Of a stretch of 64,000 nucleotides of DNA, positions 33,717 through 43,301 are shown one piece after another. The position numbers and the translations under genes are program-made. The notes below the pieces were generated by a model. That model saw only the letters and a program-made list of their open reading frames with translations, was not told where the DNA came from and ran no database searches. Positions within the stretch are counted from its first letter, which is position 1; each line of letters opens with the position of its first letter. The stretch comes from Roseitalea sp. (GTDB taxonomy: Bacteria > Pseudomonadota > Alphaproteobacteria > Rhizobiales > Rhizobiaceae), in contig JAEPON010000009.1 in the NCBI GenBank assembly GCA_017642895.1, positions 1-64,000 on the forward strand. The letters run 5' to 3'.

Positions 33717-34901
33717 ATGCCGAAAGCGAAACTCACAAAGCGGGCTGTCGAAAACCTGAAGGTCAGGGCGAAGGACTACATTGTGTTCGACGCCGAACTG
33801 GCGGGCTTCGGCGTCCGCATCATGCCCAGCGGCAAACGCTTTTTTCTCGTGCTGTATCGAAAGCGTGGACGCACGCGTCGTGTGATGATTGGCCAGTTCG
33901 GTCCCATTACCGCCGAGAACGTACGGCGATCGGCGATGCATATGCTTGGCCAAGTGCGCAGTGGTGATGGCGATCCCGCTGCGGTTCGCGACGCAGAACG
34001 GCAGTCCACTACCGTCAAGGAACTCGGCCAGCGTTTTCTCAAGCAGCACGTAACTGTGCGCTGTAAGCCCACTACGCAGTCAGAGTACCGTCGTTGCGTT
34101 GAATTGTTCATTGAACCTTTTTTCGGCAAACAGCGCGTGCGATCGGTGACCACCGCGGATGTAGCCGAACTGCACGGCTCGCTTGCACGCATTCCCTACC
34201 AGGCAAATCGCGTGTTGGGTGTTTTGTCCAAAATGATGAAGCTTTCGGAGACCTGGCGTATTCGCGATCGCCACACGAACCCGTGCGAAGATGTTGAGAA
34301 GTACCCCGAGTACAAACGCGAGCGGTTTCTGTCCGGAGCCGAATTGCAGCGCTTCGGGGCTGCTTTGCATCAAGCTGAAAGGAGCGGAACAGAAAGTCGA
34401 TATGCCGTGGCAGCATTCCGCCTCCTTCTTCTGACGGGCTGTCGATTATCTGAAATCCAGAAGCTCGAATGGACATATGTCGATCTTGGCGCTGGAGAAT
34501 TGCGGCTGCCCGACAGCAAGACAGGCGCGAAGGTTGTTCATTTGGGAAAACCAGCATTGGACATTCTGCGCATTCTTCCTCGGCAACGAGAGAATCCGTT
34601 TGTGATTGTGGGAAAGAACCAAGGTTCCTACCTGACGGACCTGCAGCATCCATGGCGTCGCATCAGAAAAGCAGCCGCGCTCGACGAAGTACGTATCCAT
34701 GATCTGAGACACACCTTTGCCTCAGGCGGTATTGCGGTCGGTGAAAGACTGCCAAAGATCGGCAAGCTTTTGGGCCATACTCAAGTCCAAACAGCGGCTC
34801 GTTACGCCCACCTTGCTGCGGATCCGGTCAAGGCCGTAGCTGACAAAATTGCTGATCGTCTGGCTCTGGCGCTGTACCAACAGCCTAGCAGCGCGCCTTA
34901 A
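33717..34901 (+). CDS. tyrosine-type site-specific integrase
   Basis: A 394-residue phage/island-type integrase. The N-terminal DUF4102-like arm-binding region begins MPKAKLTKRAVENLKVRAKD and includes GFGVRIMPSGKRFFLVLYRK. The core-binding domain covers about 100-190 and the catalytic domain about 205-380, with Arg in LLTGCRLSEI (about 247), HxxR in HDLRHTFAS (about 333-336), His in LLGHTQVQTAARYAHLA with the nucleophile Tyr about 9 residues later. All residues of the R-H-R-H-Y set are present, so it should be active. Start ATG at 33717. It lies next to the tRNA-fMet 3' fragment and points into the island. Confidence 0.93.
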   Translation: MPKAKLTKRAVENLKVRAKDYIVFDAELAGFGVRIMPSGKRFFLVLYRKRGRTRRVMIGQFGPITAENVRRSAMHMLGQVRSGDGDPAAVRDAERQSTTVKELGQRFLKQHVTVRCKPTTQSEYRRCVELFIEPFFGKQRVRSVTTADVAELHGSLARIPYQANRVLGVLSKMMKLSETWRIRDRHTNPCEDVEKYPEYKRERFLSGAELQRFGAALHQAERSGTESRYAVAAFRLLLLTGCRLSEIQKLEWTYVDLGAGELRLPDSKTGAKVVHLGKPALDILRILPRQRENPFVIVGKNQGSYLTDLQHPWRRIRKAAALDEVRIHDLRHTFASGGIAVGERLPKIGKLLGHTQVQTAARYAHLAADPVKAVADKIADRLALALYQQPSSAP

Positions 34902-35010
34902 TTGAGCTTCACCTGTTGGTCGATGCGGTGATGCATGCCCATTCTTGTCGTTGCCTTGGTGTCTCACCAGGCCAGAGTTGATCAGCCGCGATGGCATGCC
35001 ACCGATAACA
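34902..35010. other. convergent spacer, no gene seen
   Basis: A 109-base spacer between the integrase and the convergent cupredoxin gene. No gene or clear terminator recognised. Confidence 0.4.
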
Positions 35011-35508
35011 TCACATCATCGTCGGCCTGACGACCAGTGGTCCGAACATCCCGGCCTCGTAGTGGCCGGGGATCAGGCATGCAAATTCGAACACGCCGGC
35101 ATCTGTGAAGGTCCATGCCAGTTCGCCGTCCTCCCCCGGCTGAAGGGTGATCGCATTGTCTGAATCGTGCGCCATATCGTGGGCGGCATCCATCATCATC
35201 TCGTCTTTGTGAGCGATGATTTCAGCGGGCGTATCGAAGACGAATTCGTGCTCGATCAGGCCGACGTTCGAAATGGCAAAGCGTACGGTTTCGCCCGGTT
35301 GCACCTCGATCAAGCCTGGCTCGAAAACCATCCGGCCATCTTCTGTCTCAAGCATGGAGACTTCGATCGTCCGCGTGGCGGCTTCGAGCGACGCAGACTT
35401 GCCCATGGAATGCGCGGTTGCGGAATCGTGTTTGCCCTCATGCATTTCTTGAGCGAGAGCCGTGGTCGCGAACACCACCGACATAGCGATGGTCAATAGT
35501 CGTCTCAT
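35011..35508 (-). CDS. periplasmic cupredoxin (copper-binding)
   Basis: A 165-residue small blue copper-type protein. Signal peptide MRRLLTIAMSVVFATTALAQ; a His/Met-rich region follows (EMHEGKHDSATAHSMGK), then the cupredoxin fold. Type 1 copper ligands look complete: His in GLIEHEFVF, Cys in FEFACLIPGHYEAGM, the next His, and Met. The ATG at 35508 follows AGGAGT. It probably binds or oxidises Cu(I) in the periplasm. It is on the minus strand next to copZ and near the CueR-type promoters. Confidence 0.87.
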   Translation of the reverse strand: MRRLLTIAMSVVFATTALAQEMHEGKHDSATAHSMGKSASLEAATRTIEVSMLETEDGRMVFEPGLIEVQPGETVRFAISNVGLIEHEFVFDTPAEIIAHKDEMMMDAAHDMAHDSDNAITLQPGEDGELAWTFTDAGVFEFACLIPGHYEAGMFGPLVVRPTMM

Positions 35509-35574
35509 TTTGCCTACTCCTGCGCTTTGGGGGCGCTTTGTCATCGAACTGATCGGGAACTAGTTGGTCGCAAC

Positions 35575-35769
35575 TCACGCGTCTCGGGCGGGATAGCCTG
35601 CTTCTTGGAGCACCGCTTCCAGTTCAGCGCGTGGCGCGCGCGATTTCACCTCCAGCATCCGATTTGGCGGATCGGCTGAAATCTCCGCATCCTTGTCCAC
35701 GGAACGGATGGCTGCCGTTACGCTCTTTGCGCAACCGCCGCAGGTCATGTTTTCGATCTGAAACTGCAT
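35575..35769 (-). CDS. copZ: copper chaperone CopZ-like (HMA domain)
   Basis: A 64-residue heavy-metal-associated domain. The Cu(I)-binding motif is MTCGGCA (about 8-14) in MQFQIENMTCGGCAKSVTAA, and the remaining beta-alpha-beta pattern ends with LEAVLQEAGYPARDA. A good AAGGAGATTCTC precedes the ATG at 35769. It should carry Cu(I) in the cytoplasm to CopA. It is divergent from copA and has its own CueR-type promoter. A second copy is at 54441. Confidence 0.92.
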   Translation of the reverse strand: MQFQIENMTCGGCAKSVTAAIRSVDKDAEISADPPNRMLEVKSRAPRAELEAVLQEAGYPARDA

Positions 35770-35800
35770 GAGAATCTCCTTGGTTAGCCTCATGCGTCTA

Positions 35801-35831
35801 CGGATGCAGTCTCCTACCGTTGGAAGGTCAA
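35801..35831 (-). promoter_or_regulatory. CueR-type promoter for copZ
   Basis: On the minus strand TTGACC is followed after 19 bases by CATCCG, with TTCCAACGGTAGGAGACTG in the spacer. The 19-bp spacer and TTCC...GGA dyad are the hallmark of CueR/MerR-activated promoters. The -10 is poor, so activation must be strong. Confidence 0.65.
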
Positions 35832-35856
35832 CAGCAAAAAAATCACCATCTCTCCC

Positions 35857-35887
35857 TTGACCTTCCAGTCGTTGGAAGCCCCATATT
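35857..35887 (+). promoter_or_regulatory. CueR-type promoter for copA
   Basis: TTGACC (35857) and CATATT (35882) are separated by 19 bases, with the dyad CCTTCC-agtcgtt-GGAAGC in between. This long spacer normally requires a MerR-family twister such as CueR. It drives copA, glutaredoxin, the reductase and cueR itself. Confidence 0.8.
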
Positions 35888-35924
35888 GCCGTGCGAGTGA
35901 AGTATTCAAGGAAAGGAAACGGTG

Positions 35925-38450
35925 ATGAACGCGCCGGCAAAAATACACTCGCGAGACAAGGTGAGTTTGCCCATCGAAGGGATGACCTGCGCGTCCTGCG
36001 TCGGCCGGGTCGAAGCGGCCTTGAAGGCGGTTCCCGGCGTGGAACAAGCAAGCGTCAATCTGGCGACGGAAAGAGCAGACGTGACGCTCGCGGCACCGGT
36101 CGCACGGGACATACTGGCCGACGCCGTGCGGGATGTCGGCTATGACGTTCCTGCGACCTCGGTCGAATTGTCGATCTCCGGCATGACCTGTGCGTCCTGC
36201 GTCGGTCAGGTGGAGAAGGCCTTGAAGGGCGTGCCCGGTGTGACCGACGCCGTCGTGAATCTGGCGACCGAACGGGCGCGTGTCACGGGCAGCGTTGATG
36301 TGACCACGCTGGTCGAGGCCGTTGCCGGTACCGGCTATGAAGCAAAGCCGATCGACCGCAGCGGCGACGAACACGCCGAAACGGCAGCGCGGAAAGATGC
36401 CGAGGAAGCCGCGCTGAAACGCGATGTGATCCTTGCGGCATTGCTCACACTGCCGGTCTTCGTTCTGGAGATGGGCAGCCACGTCATTCCCGGCATGCAC
36501 CATCTGATCATGAACACGATCGGCATGCAGGCGAACTGGTACATCCAGTTCGGCTTCACCGCGCTCGTCTTGTTCATCCCCGGCATCCGCTTCTACACCC
36601 ACGGTTTCCCGGCGCTGCTGCGCGGTGCGCCCGACATGAACAGCCTTGTCGCCGTCGGCACGTCCGCAGCGTTCCTTTATTCGGTCGTGGCGACCTTTGC
36701 GCCGGCGCTGCTGCCGGCCGGCACGGTCAACGTCTACTTCGAGGCCGCCGCCGTCATCGTCACATTGATCCTGTTGGGCCGTTATCTGGAGGCGCGCGCC
36801 AAGGGACGCACATCCGAGGCGATCAAGCGCCTTGTCGGTCTCCAGCCCAAGATGGCGCGCGTACGCCGTGATGGCCAGACCACCGAGATCGCCGTCGCCG
36901 ACGTCGCTCCCGGTGACATCGTCGAGGTGCGGCCCGGCGAACGGGTGCCTGTCGACGGCGCTGTCATCGAGGGCAAGAGCTATATCGACGAGTCCATGAT
37001 CACCGGTGAGCCGGTCCCGGTCGCCAAGGCCAACGGCGCCGAGGTTGTCGGCGGCACGGTCAACCAGACCGGCGCACTGGCGTTCAAGGCGACCGCTGTC
37101 GGTGCCGATACCATGCTCGCGCAAATCATCCGCATGGTCGAAGAAGCGCAGGGATCGAAACTGCCGATCCAGGCGATGGTCGACCGGGTGACACTGTGGT
37201 TCGTGCCCGCGGTCATGATCATCGCCGCGCTGACCTTCGCGATCTGGCTGACCATCGGTCCCGAGCCCGCGCTCACCTTCGGTCTGGTCAATGCCGTCGC
37301 CGTCCTGATCATCGCCTGCCCTTGCGCCATGGGCCTCGCCACACCGACCTCGATCATGGTCGGGACCGGACGTGGTGCGGAAATGGGCGTGCTCTTCCGC
37401 AAGGGCGAAGCCCTGCAACTTCTCAAGGAGGCCAAAACCGTCGCACTCGACAAGACGGGCACGCTCACCGAAGGCAAGCCGACACTGACAGACCTGGAAC
37501 TGGCCGAGGGTTTTGAACGGGATGATGTGCTTGCACGGATTGCTGCCGTCGAGGCCCAGTCCGAGCACCCGATCGCACGGGCCATTGTCGAAGCGGCCGA
37601 GGCCGACGGGCTCGATCTGCCGAAGGTGACGGGCTTTGACTCCGTGACCGGTTTCGGCGTCGAAGCCGAGGTCGAGGGCGCGCGCGTCGAGATCGGTGCC
37701 GACCGGTTCATGGCCAAGCTTGGCCTCGACACGAGCGTGTTTGCAAAGGCCGCCGACCGTCTCGCCGACGAAGGCAAGACGCCGCTCTATGCGGCGATTG
37801 GCGGAAAGCTCGCCGCCATCGTGGCCGTGGCCGATCCGATCAAACAGACCACGCCCGAGGCGATCAAGGCACTGCATGATCTGGGGCTGAAGGTGGCGAT
37901 GATCACCGGCGACAACCGCCGCACGGCGGACGCCATTGCCCGGCGTCTGGGCATCGACGAGGTGGTGGCCGAAGTGCTGCCGGACGGCAAGGTGGATGCG
38001 GTCAAGCGCTTGAAAGCCGAACATGGCCGACTGGCCTTCGTCGGAGACGGCATCAACGATGCGCCTGCGCTGGCCGAAGCCGATGTCGGGCTCGCCATCG
38101 GCACGGGAACCGATGTCGCGATCGAAGCGGCCGACGTCGTCCTGATGTCGGGCAGCCTGAAAGGTGTGCCGAACGCCATCGCGATCAGCCAGGCGACGAT
38201 CCGCAACATCAAGCAGAACCTGTTCTGGGCGTTTGCCTACAACACCGCCCTGATCCCGGTCGCCGCGGGCGTGCTCTATCCCGCCTTCGGCCTGCTGCTA
38301 TCGCCGATCTTCGCCGCCGGCGCCATGGCGCTGTCCAGCGTCTTCGTTCTCGGCAATGCGCTGCGGCTGCGCCGCTTCTCCGCCCCCATGAAGGCGGACG
38401 CGCCCGTCAGTGCGCCAGCGCCAAGGCCCCGCCTCGCCCCGGCGGAATAG
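35925..38450 (+). CDS. copA: Cu(I)-exporting P-type ATPase CopA
   Basis: An 841-residue P1B-type ATPase. Two N-terminal HMA domains carry GMTCASC at C22/C25 and C89/C92. Then come about eight membrane helices with the CPC metal motif (C465-P-C467 in [11 protein letters not shown]), the TGEP actuator loop, the phosphorylated Asp in DKTGTLTEG (D509), SEHPIARAI and GDGINDAPA. It exports Cu(I) from the cytoplasm to the periplasm using ATP. Start ATG 35925 (a GTG precedes it). It is the first gene of a CueR-controlled operon with Grx, a ferredoxin-type reductase and cueR. Confidence 0.96.
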   Translation: MNAPAKIHSRDKVSLPIEGMTCASCVGRVEAALKAVPGVEQASVNLATERADVTLAAPVARDILADAVRDVGYDVPATSVELSISGMTCASCVGQVEKALKGVPGVTDAVVNLATERARVTGSVDVTTLVEAVAGTGYEAKPIDRSGDEHAETAARKDAEEAALKRDVILAALLTLPVFVLEMGSHVIPGMHHLIMNTIGMQANWYIQFGFTALVLFIPGIRFYTHGFPALLRGAPDMNSLVAVGTSAAFLYSVVATFAPALLPAGTVNVYFEAAAVIVTLILLGRYLEARAKGRTSEAIKRLVGLQPKMARVRRDGQTTEIAVADVAPGDIVEVRPGERVPVDGAVIEGKSYIDESMITGEPVPVAKANGAEVVGGTVNQTGALAFKATAVGADTMLAQIIRMVEEAQGSKLPIQAMVDRVTLWFVPAVMIIAALTFAIWLTIGPEPALTFGLVNAVAVLIIACPCAMGLATPTSIMVGTGRGAEMGVLFRKGEALQLLKEAKTVALDKTGTLTEGKPTLTDLELAEGFERDDVLARIAAVEAQSEHPIARAIVEAAEADGLDLPKVTGFDSVTGFGVEAEVEGARVEIGADRFMAKLGLDTSVFAKAADRLADEGKTPLYAAIGGKLAAIVAVADPIKQTTPEAIKALHDLGLKVAMITGDNRRTADAIARRLGIDEVVAEVLPDGKVDAVKRLKAEHGRLAFVGDGINDAPALAEADVGLAIGTGTDVAIEAADVVLMSGSLKGVPNAIAISQATIRNIKQNLFWAFAYNTALIPVAAGVLYPAFGLLLSPIFAAGAMALSSVFVLGNALRLRRFSAPMKADAPVSAPAPRPRLAPAE

Positions 38451-38514
38451 CCGAGGCGCAGCGCCCGGGTCACCGCAGGCCCGGGCGCCCAACTCTGATG
38501 AGATGGAGAACACA

Positions 38515-38787
38515 ATGGTCATCGGTTCCGATCAAGAAACCACAACGCTCGTGACGGTCTACACCACGCCGACCTGTCCGGATTGCCATGCTCTCAAAGC
38601 ATGGCTCGACCGTGAGGGCATTCGCGTCGACGAACGCGACCTGACCGATCCGGTCATTATGGACGAGGCTCTCGAACGCTATGGCGTGCGCGTGGCTCCG
38701 ATCACGGTGATCGGCGATTGGTTCACCTACGGCACATTCACCAAACAGAAACCCGAGATCGAAGCGGCGCTTCGGGAAAGGGCGTGA
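38515..38787 (+). CDS. glutaredoxin-family protein
   Basis: A 90-residue glutaredoxin-like protein. TVYTTPTCPDCHALKAWL has a CPDC active site at about residues 20-23; the cis-Pro/GSH region reads VAPITVIGDW. Start is the ATG at 38515 preceded by GGAGA (an ATG at 38503 is possible). Copper stress oxidises thiols, so it may keep the ATPase or a sensor reduced. It lies between copA and the reductase gene (gap of 3 bases to the next). Confidence 0.87.
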   Translation: MVIGSDQETTTLVTVYTTPTCPDCHALKAWLDREGIRVDERDLTDPVIMDEALERYGVRVAPITVIGDWFTYGTFTKQKPEIEAALRERA

Positions 38788-38790
38788 ACC

Positions 38791-39861
38791 ATGGCAACGG
38801 GCAACGGTATCGTCGCACACACAACCAATGTCTGGATACATCAGGCGAACCGGACGATCCGGGTGCCAGCGACCCAAACCATCCTCGAAGCGGCGCTCGA
38901 CCAAGGCATTGCCTATCCGCATGGTTGCCGGTCGGGTCGATGCGGCACCTGCAAGTCGCGCCTGATCGAAGGGAAAGTGGAACTGCTCGAACATACCCGG
39001 TTCGCCCTGACTGATACCGAAAAAGCTGCCGGGCTGATCCTTGCCTGCCGCGCCTTTCCGCAGGACGACGCGGTCGTTGCGTGGCTTGGAGACCAGGAAG
39101 AGCAACCGGACCATCCGGTTCGTCAATTGAGGGCCTGGGTCAAAAGCGTGCACGACGTCACGCACGATATTCGGATCGTGCGCCTGACGACACATGACAC
39201 GCCCCTCGCGTTCTCGGCGGGGCAGTACATACGCCTCACCGTTTCGGGCAGGTCGCCACGCGACTATTCAATGGCCAATCAGCCGGGCGAAGCCGAGCTT
39301 GAATTCCATGTCCGTCGTGTCCGCGGAGGCGCAACCTCCGAGCACATCCACCAGCACCTCAAACCGGGCGATGCCGTTCAGGTCGAAGGCCCGTTCGGAT
39401 CATCCTGGCTGCGGCACGGCCACACGGGTCCGATCCTTGCGATCGCGGGCGGCTCCGGGCTGGCCCCGATCCAGTCCATCGTCCAGACGGCACTGTCGAT
39501 GGGCATGGCACAGCCCATCCATCTCTATTTCGGCGTTCGAACGGCACGCGATCTCTATCAGGCGCACCGCTTCCAGGACCTCGCAAACAGACACCGCAAT
39601 CTCCATTTCATACCCATCCTTTCAGACGAGACCGGCGCCACGCCGTTCCGCACAGGTTATGTCAGCGACGCGGTGGCCGACGACATCCAGGACCTCGACG
39701 GCTGGAAGACCTATACGGCCGGACCGCCAGCAATGATTGACGCCGTGATCGAAACGACGGTCGCAGCGGGACTGCGACAGGAGGACCTGCATGCGGACGT
39801 CTTCTTTACACCGGAAGACGACGACGCACATGAACTGCCACAACAAAGGAGGCAAGCATGA
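38791..39861 (+). CDS. 2Fe-2S ferredoxin-FAD/NAD(P) reductase fusion
   Basis: A 356-residue oxygenase-reductase-type protein. An N-terminal plant-type [2Fe-2S] domain has CRSGRCGTC followed by a later Cys in LACRAFP. A FAD domain follows with RDYSMAN (about 150), and an NAD(P)-binding domain with AIAGGSGLAPI and YTAGPPAMID. Such proteins pass electrons from NAD(P)H to an oxygenase, or here to an unknown acceptor. No oxygenase is next to it. It overlaps cueR by 4 bases (ATGA), so it is part of the copper operon. Confidence 0.87.
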   Translation: MATGNGIVAHTTNVWIHQANRTIRVPATQTILEAALDQGIAYPHGCRSGRCGTCKSRLIEGKVELLEHTRFALTDTEKAAGLILACRAFPQDDAVVAWLGDQEEQPDHPVRQLRAWVKSVHDVTHDIRIVRLTTHDTPLAFSAGQYIRLTVSGRSPRDYSMANQPGEAELEFHVRRVRGGATSEHIHQHLKPGDAVQVEGPFGSSWLRHGHTGPILAIAGGSGLAPIQSIVQTALSMGMAQPIHLYFGVRTARDLYQAHRFQDLANRHRNLHFIPILSDETGATPFRTGYVSDAVADDIQDLDGWKTYTAGPPAMIDAVIETTVAAGLRQEDLHADVFFTPEDDDAHELPQQRRQA

Positions 39862-40322
39862 ACATCGGAGAAGCAGCTGACGCCTCGGGCGTTTCAGCGA
39901 AGATGATCCGCTACTACGAGCAGAACGGCCTGATCCCGCCGGCAGCGCGAACCGAGGCCGGCTATCGTGTCTATTCTGAGCAGGATGTGCACATGTTGCG
40001 TTTCATCCGGCGCGCGCGTGATCTGGGATTCTCGGTTGAGGCAATAGGCGACCTGCTTGACCTGTGGCGTGATCAGTCGCGCCAAAGCGCGGACGTCAAA
40101 CGATTGGCGCTCGAGCACGTCGGAAGCCTTCGCCGAAAGATCGGCGAACTGGAAGCAATGGCCGACACGTTGGAAGACCTGGCGACAAACTGCTCCGGCG
40201 ATCACCGGCCGGATTGCCCGATCCTCAACGATCTGGAAGGTCCGGAAGAGCTGGACGTGAACGCTAACTCCGAACGTCGCAAAGGTGCCATTGAGCTCAA
40301 CATGCTTAGCGGTCAGCGGTGA
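39858..40322 (+). CDS. cueR: MerR-family copper regulator CueR-like
   Basis: A 154-residue MerR-family activator. The winged helix shows NIGEAADASGVSAKMIRYYE and PAARTEAGYRVYSEQDV. The dimer helix follows, and NCSGDHRPDCPIL holds two Cys separated by seven residues, the Cu(I)/Ag(I) site of CueR. AGGAGG precedes the ATG. Located last in the copA operon, it should activate the CueR-type promoters at 35801, 35857 and 54675. Confidence 0.9.
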   Translation: MNIGEAADASGVSAKMIRYYEQNGLIPPAARTEAGYRVYSEQDVHMLRFIRRARDLGFSVEAIGDLLDLWRDQSRQSADVKRLALEHVGSLRRKIGELEAMADTLEDLATNCSGDHRPDCPILNDLEGPEELDVNANSERRKGAIELNMLSGQR

Positions 40323-40361
40323 CGCGGCAGGCCAATTATATGCGTTGGTCGTCCTAAATGC

Positions 40362-41777
40362 TTAAGCTTCGATCAGCGCTGGGTCGGAAACCAACGGCAA
40401 GCTTATTGTGGCAATCAGCCCGCCCTCCGGCCGGTTGGCCAACTCAATATCGCCGCCATGTCCCTGAATGATCGTGCGCGCGATCGCAAGACCCAAGCCC
40501 GCCCCTCCCGTTTCGCGGGATCGGGACGTTTCGAGGCGTACGAATGGATCGAAAACGCGCTCGACTTCTTCCTCGGGTATGCCTGGACCATAGTCGGAAA
40601 TGATGACCTCGGCATTGTCTCCGCTGGGGGCCAGCGAAACCTGTGCGCTGCCACCATAGCGAACGGCGTTGTCGATGATGTTGCGCAAGGCGCGCCTTAA
40701 CGCCGTTGGTCGTAGCCGTGCCCACAAATCGGGTTCTGACGTAAGCTCTACATCCTGTCCGGTTTCCGCCAAGTCACTGCAAAGATGGCGCAGAAATTCC
40801 GAAAGCTCATGCGTCTCGTAGGCTTCGGCATTGGCCATGCCGCGCGCGAAAGCCAAGGTCTCATCGACCATTTGCTGCATCTCGCCAATCGTCGCGATCA
40901 GCCGCTCTCGGGTCTCCTGATCCTCGACCATTTCGGCGCGCACACGCATCGCGGTCAACGGCGACCGCAAGTCGTGGCCAAGCGCAGCGAGGAGCCGGGT
41001 ACGGTCAGATACAAAGCGCGTCAGCCGCGCCTGCATCTGATTGAACGCCTCGGTCAGTTCTTGAACCTCCGACGGGCCTGCCGGAGCAAGTTCTGCCACC
41101 TGTTCGCCCCGACCCAAACGCTCGGCCGCTCCTGCCAGGCGGCTGAGCGGCCCAGTCAGACGGGAGAGCATGAACCACAACGCGGCTGCGAGGAGCAATG
41201 CGGCAGTCAGTCCGAAACTGAGAGCCGTGAGCCAAGTCCATTGCAGTGGCGGCCGTTGAAACCGAGTACCGACATTCAGCCATTCACCAGAGCCCAGCGC
41301 GATGGAAAGGTTCATCTCTATCGCCGACATCCGGCCATGCATCATACGCCTGTGCATCCGGGCCATGTCGTCCGAAACGCCCGCCATCGCCGGAAACCCC
41401 GCTTCGACTTCCCGCAGATCAAGTCGGATTTCTCTGTCACCGGCCGCTCCGAGCAAACCTCTGATCTGTTCGACGACCAGTCCGCTGGTATTGTGATCGT
41501 GGACTTGGACAGTCGGTATCGGATCGACGTCAAAGCGGACCAGCGGTGAATCGGCAGCGCGCAAGATCGATGCATGGAGCGATGGCGGTGCCTCTTCGAT
41601 AAGCCGCACGACGTTGGCAGCGCGCCCGGCAGCTTCCATACCCAAGGCAGCGCGCACCGCCAGACTGCGTTCATCGACGAACAGGAACAGGCTGACAACC
41701 TGAGCGACAACCAGCGCGCCAAGAATCAAGATGACGAGCTGAGTATGCAGACTGATGGCAGCCAAACGCCGTATCAC
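40362..41777 (-). CDS. sensor histidine kinase
   Basis: A 471-residue membrane sensor kinase. One N-terminal helix (LVILILGALVVAQVVSLFLF) and a second near residue 185 enclose a periplasmic domain of about 150 residues containing a His/Met-rich stretch (MARMHRRMMHGRM) that may bind metal. Then HAMP, the HisKA H-box (ALGHDLRSPL) and HATPase_c (NIIDNAVRYGG, DYGPGIP, GAGLGLAI). The GTG start overlaps the response regulator stop by 4 bases. A metal stimulus is plausible from position and the His/Met loop. Confidence 0.9.
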   Translation of the reverse strand: MIRRLAAISLHTQLVILILGALVVAQVVSLFLFVDERSLAVRAALGMEAAGRAANVVRLIEEAPPSLHASILRAADSPLVRFDVDPIPTVQVHDHNTSGLVVEQIRGLLGAAGDREIRLDLREVEAGFPAMAGVSDDMARMHRRMMHGRMSAIEMNLSIALGSGEWLNVGTRFQRPPLQWTWLTALSFGLTAALLLAAALWFMLSRLTGPLSRLAGAAERLGRGEQVAELAPAGPSEVQELTEAFNQMQARLTRFVSDRTRLLAALGHDLRSPLTAMRVRAEMVEDQETRERLIATIGEMQQMVDETLAFARGMANAEAYETHELSEFLRHLCSDLAETGQDVELTSEPDLWARLRPTALRRALRNIIDNAVRYGGSAQVSLAPSGDNAEVIISDYGPGIPEEEVERVFDPFVRLETSRSRETGGAGLGLAIARTIIQGHGGDIELANRPEGGLIATISLPLVSDPALIEA

Positions 41778-42496
41778 GATCCGACCTCGACATCTGCAGT
41801 CAGGCTATAGCCACCACCACGAACAGTCGAGATTATGTCAGGTCTCGATGGATCCCGCTCGATCTTGCGCCGCAGCCGGCTGACCTGATTGTCGATCGTG
41901 CGATCGAACGGGGGTGCGGCACGCCCTGCTGTTAAATCCAGAAGCTGATCGCGGCTGAGAACCATGCGCGGGCGCTCAAGAAAGGCAGTCAGGAGCTTGA
42001 ACTCGGAGCTCGTCAGATCGATTTCATTGCCATTGTCGGCGCATAGTCGACGGCTGTCTGTGTCGAGTGTCCAGCCGGCAAATACGACCAGCCTGCCCGA
42101 CAGTTCGCCCGCGCTGCTTTCTCGTCTCTCGGCGCGTCTCAGAATGGCCTTGATGCGCGCAAGCAGTTCCCGCGGATTGAAGGGCTTGGACAAATAGTCG
42201 TCGGCACCAAGCTCAAGCCCGACAATGCGATCAGTCTCTTCGGTCAGCGCCGTCAGAAACAGGATTGGCACGTTACTCTCGGCCGAAAGGCGCCGGCACA
42301 CGGAAAGCCCGTCTTCGCCCGGCATCATGACATCGAGTACGATCAGATCGAAGCGGCCTGCCTTGAGCTTGCTGTCCATTTCGATTGCGTTGGCTGCCGT
42401 CGTCGCCCGCATGCCGTTTTTCTCCAAGTAGCGGCTGACGGCATCGCGAATCTCGCGATGGTCATCGACGACCAAGATGTGCGGCTGCTCATTCAT
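41774..42496 (-). CDS. OmpR-family response regulator
   Basis: A 240-residue response regulator. The receiver domain has VVDDHREIRD near the N-terminus, the phosphorylated Asp in LIVLDVMMPGEDG (about residue 56) and the Lys in YLSKPFNPREL. The C-terminal winged helix is of OmpR type (LTSSEFKLLTAFLERPRMVL, RRKIERDPSRPDII). It is co-transcribed with the kinase and diverges from the Met-rich EF-hand gene, the natural first target. Confidence 0.93.
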   Translation of the reverse strand: MNEQPHILVVDDHREIRDAVSRYLEKNGMRATTAANAIEMDSKLKAGRFDLIVLDVMMPGEDGLSVCRRLSAESNVPILFLTALTEETDRIVGLELGADDYLSKPFNPRELLARIKAILRRAERRESSAGELSGRLVVFAGWTLDTDSRRLCADNGNEIDLTSSEFKLLTAFLERPRMVLSRDQLLDLTAGRAAPPFDRTIDNQVSRLRRKIERDPSRPDIISTVRGGGYSLTADVEVGS

Positions 42497-42513
42497 GCGT
42501 TCTTCATAGCGTG

Positions 42514-42572
42514 CGGTAACGGCGTTTCAGAATAAAATTGTCCGCAAAAGTAACGAGGTCGTCCACCGTTAC
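42514..42572. promoter_or_regulatory. GTAAC repeats between regulator and EF-hand gene
   Basis: The divergent spacer carries GTAACGG at 42516, GTAACGA at 42550 and the inverted CCGTTAC at 42566. OmpR-type regulators bind such short repeats; these are candidate boxes for the RR at 41774. The half-sites are short and could be chance. Confidence 0.4.
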
Positions 42573-42668
42573 ACACCGATACAATCCCGCTTTGTCCGGC
42601 TATGGCGTTTTGTCTTCGATTGCTCACATGGTCGGCGTCGAAACCGATTTCCAATCTGAGGTGATGTT

Positions 42669-43301
42669 ATGAAACGCAAATCGCTAATCGCTCTGACCGC
42701 TGTTGCTGCCCTCGGCGCCGCCGCGCTACCCGCCCTGGCCCAAAGCCCGATGGGCGGCCACCATTCGGGCGGACAGGCCGGCGGCTCCGGATTCGGAATG
42801 ATGGGCGGCATGATGGGTCAAGGCATGGGTCAGGCGGGCGGAATGATGGGCGCCAATCAAGACATGATGTCAAGGATGATGCAGATGCATCACCAGATGA
42901 TGGGCGGATCAGGCTCTATGGGCGGCATGATGGCCGGTATGGGACCGATGGGAGCCATGACGGATGGATTTGACGAAGACGAGGATGGGTTCGTCAGCGC
43001 CGACGAAATGCGTACGGGTCTAGCAAACCAGCTTGAAGAGTACGACGAAGATGGCAATGGAACTCTGTCTATCGACGAGTTCGAGGCACTTCACAATGCC
43101 ACCTTCAGGGCTCGCATGGTGGACCGGTTCCAGGCACTCGACGAAGATGGTGATGGTGAGGTGACTGAAGCCGAAATCACGGCACCGGCTCGGATGATGG
43201 AGCGCATGGAACAGATGCGCGCCATGATGCAGGGCATGATGATGCAGCCGGGCGGCGGTATGATGGATGATGATCGTCGTCGGATGATGGATGACAACTG
43301 A
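42669..43301 (+). CDS. secreted Met-rich EF-hand protein
   Basis: A 210-residue protein with a signal peptide (MKRKSLIALTAVAALGAAAL..., cleaved near ALA-QS). Residues about 27-95 are rich in Gly/Met/His with repeated GGMMG, MMG and MMQMHHQMM, as in Cu(I)/Ag(I)-binding proteins. The next part has three EF-hand-like loops (DEDEDGFVSADE, DEDGNGTLSIDE, DEDGDGEVTEAE), then another Met-rich tail. It is divergent from a two-component system and probably binds copper or silver in the periplasm with a Ca2+-dependent scaffold. I recall no characterised homologue with both features. Confidence 0.8.
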   Translation: MKRKSLIALTAVAALGAAALPALAQSPMGGHHSGGQAGGSGFGMMGGMMGQGMGQAGGMMGANQDMMSRMMQMHHQMMGGSGSMGGMMAGMGPMGAMTDGFDEDEDGFVSADEMRTGLANQLEEYDEDGNGTLSIDEFEALHNATFRARMVDRFQALDEDGDGEVTEAEITAPARMMERMEQMRAMMQGMMMQPGGGMMDDDRRRMMDDN

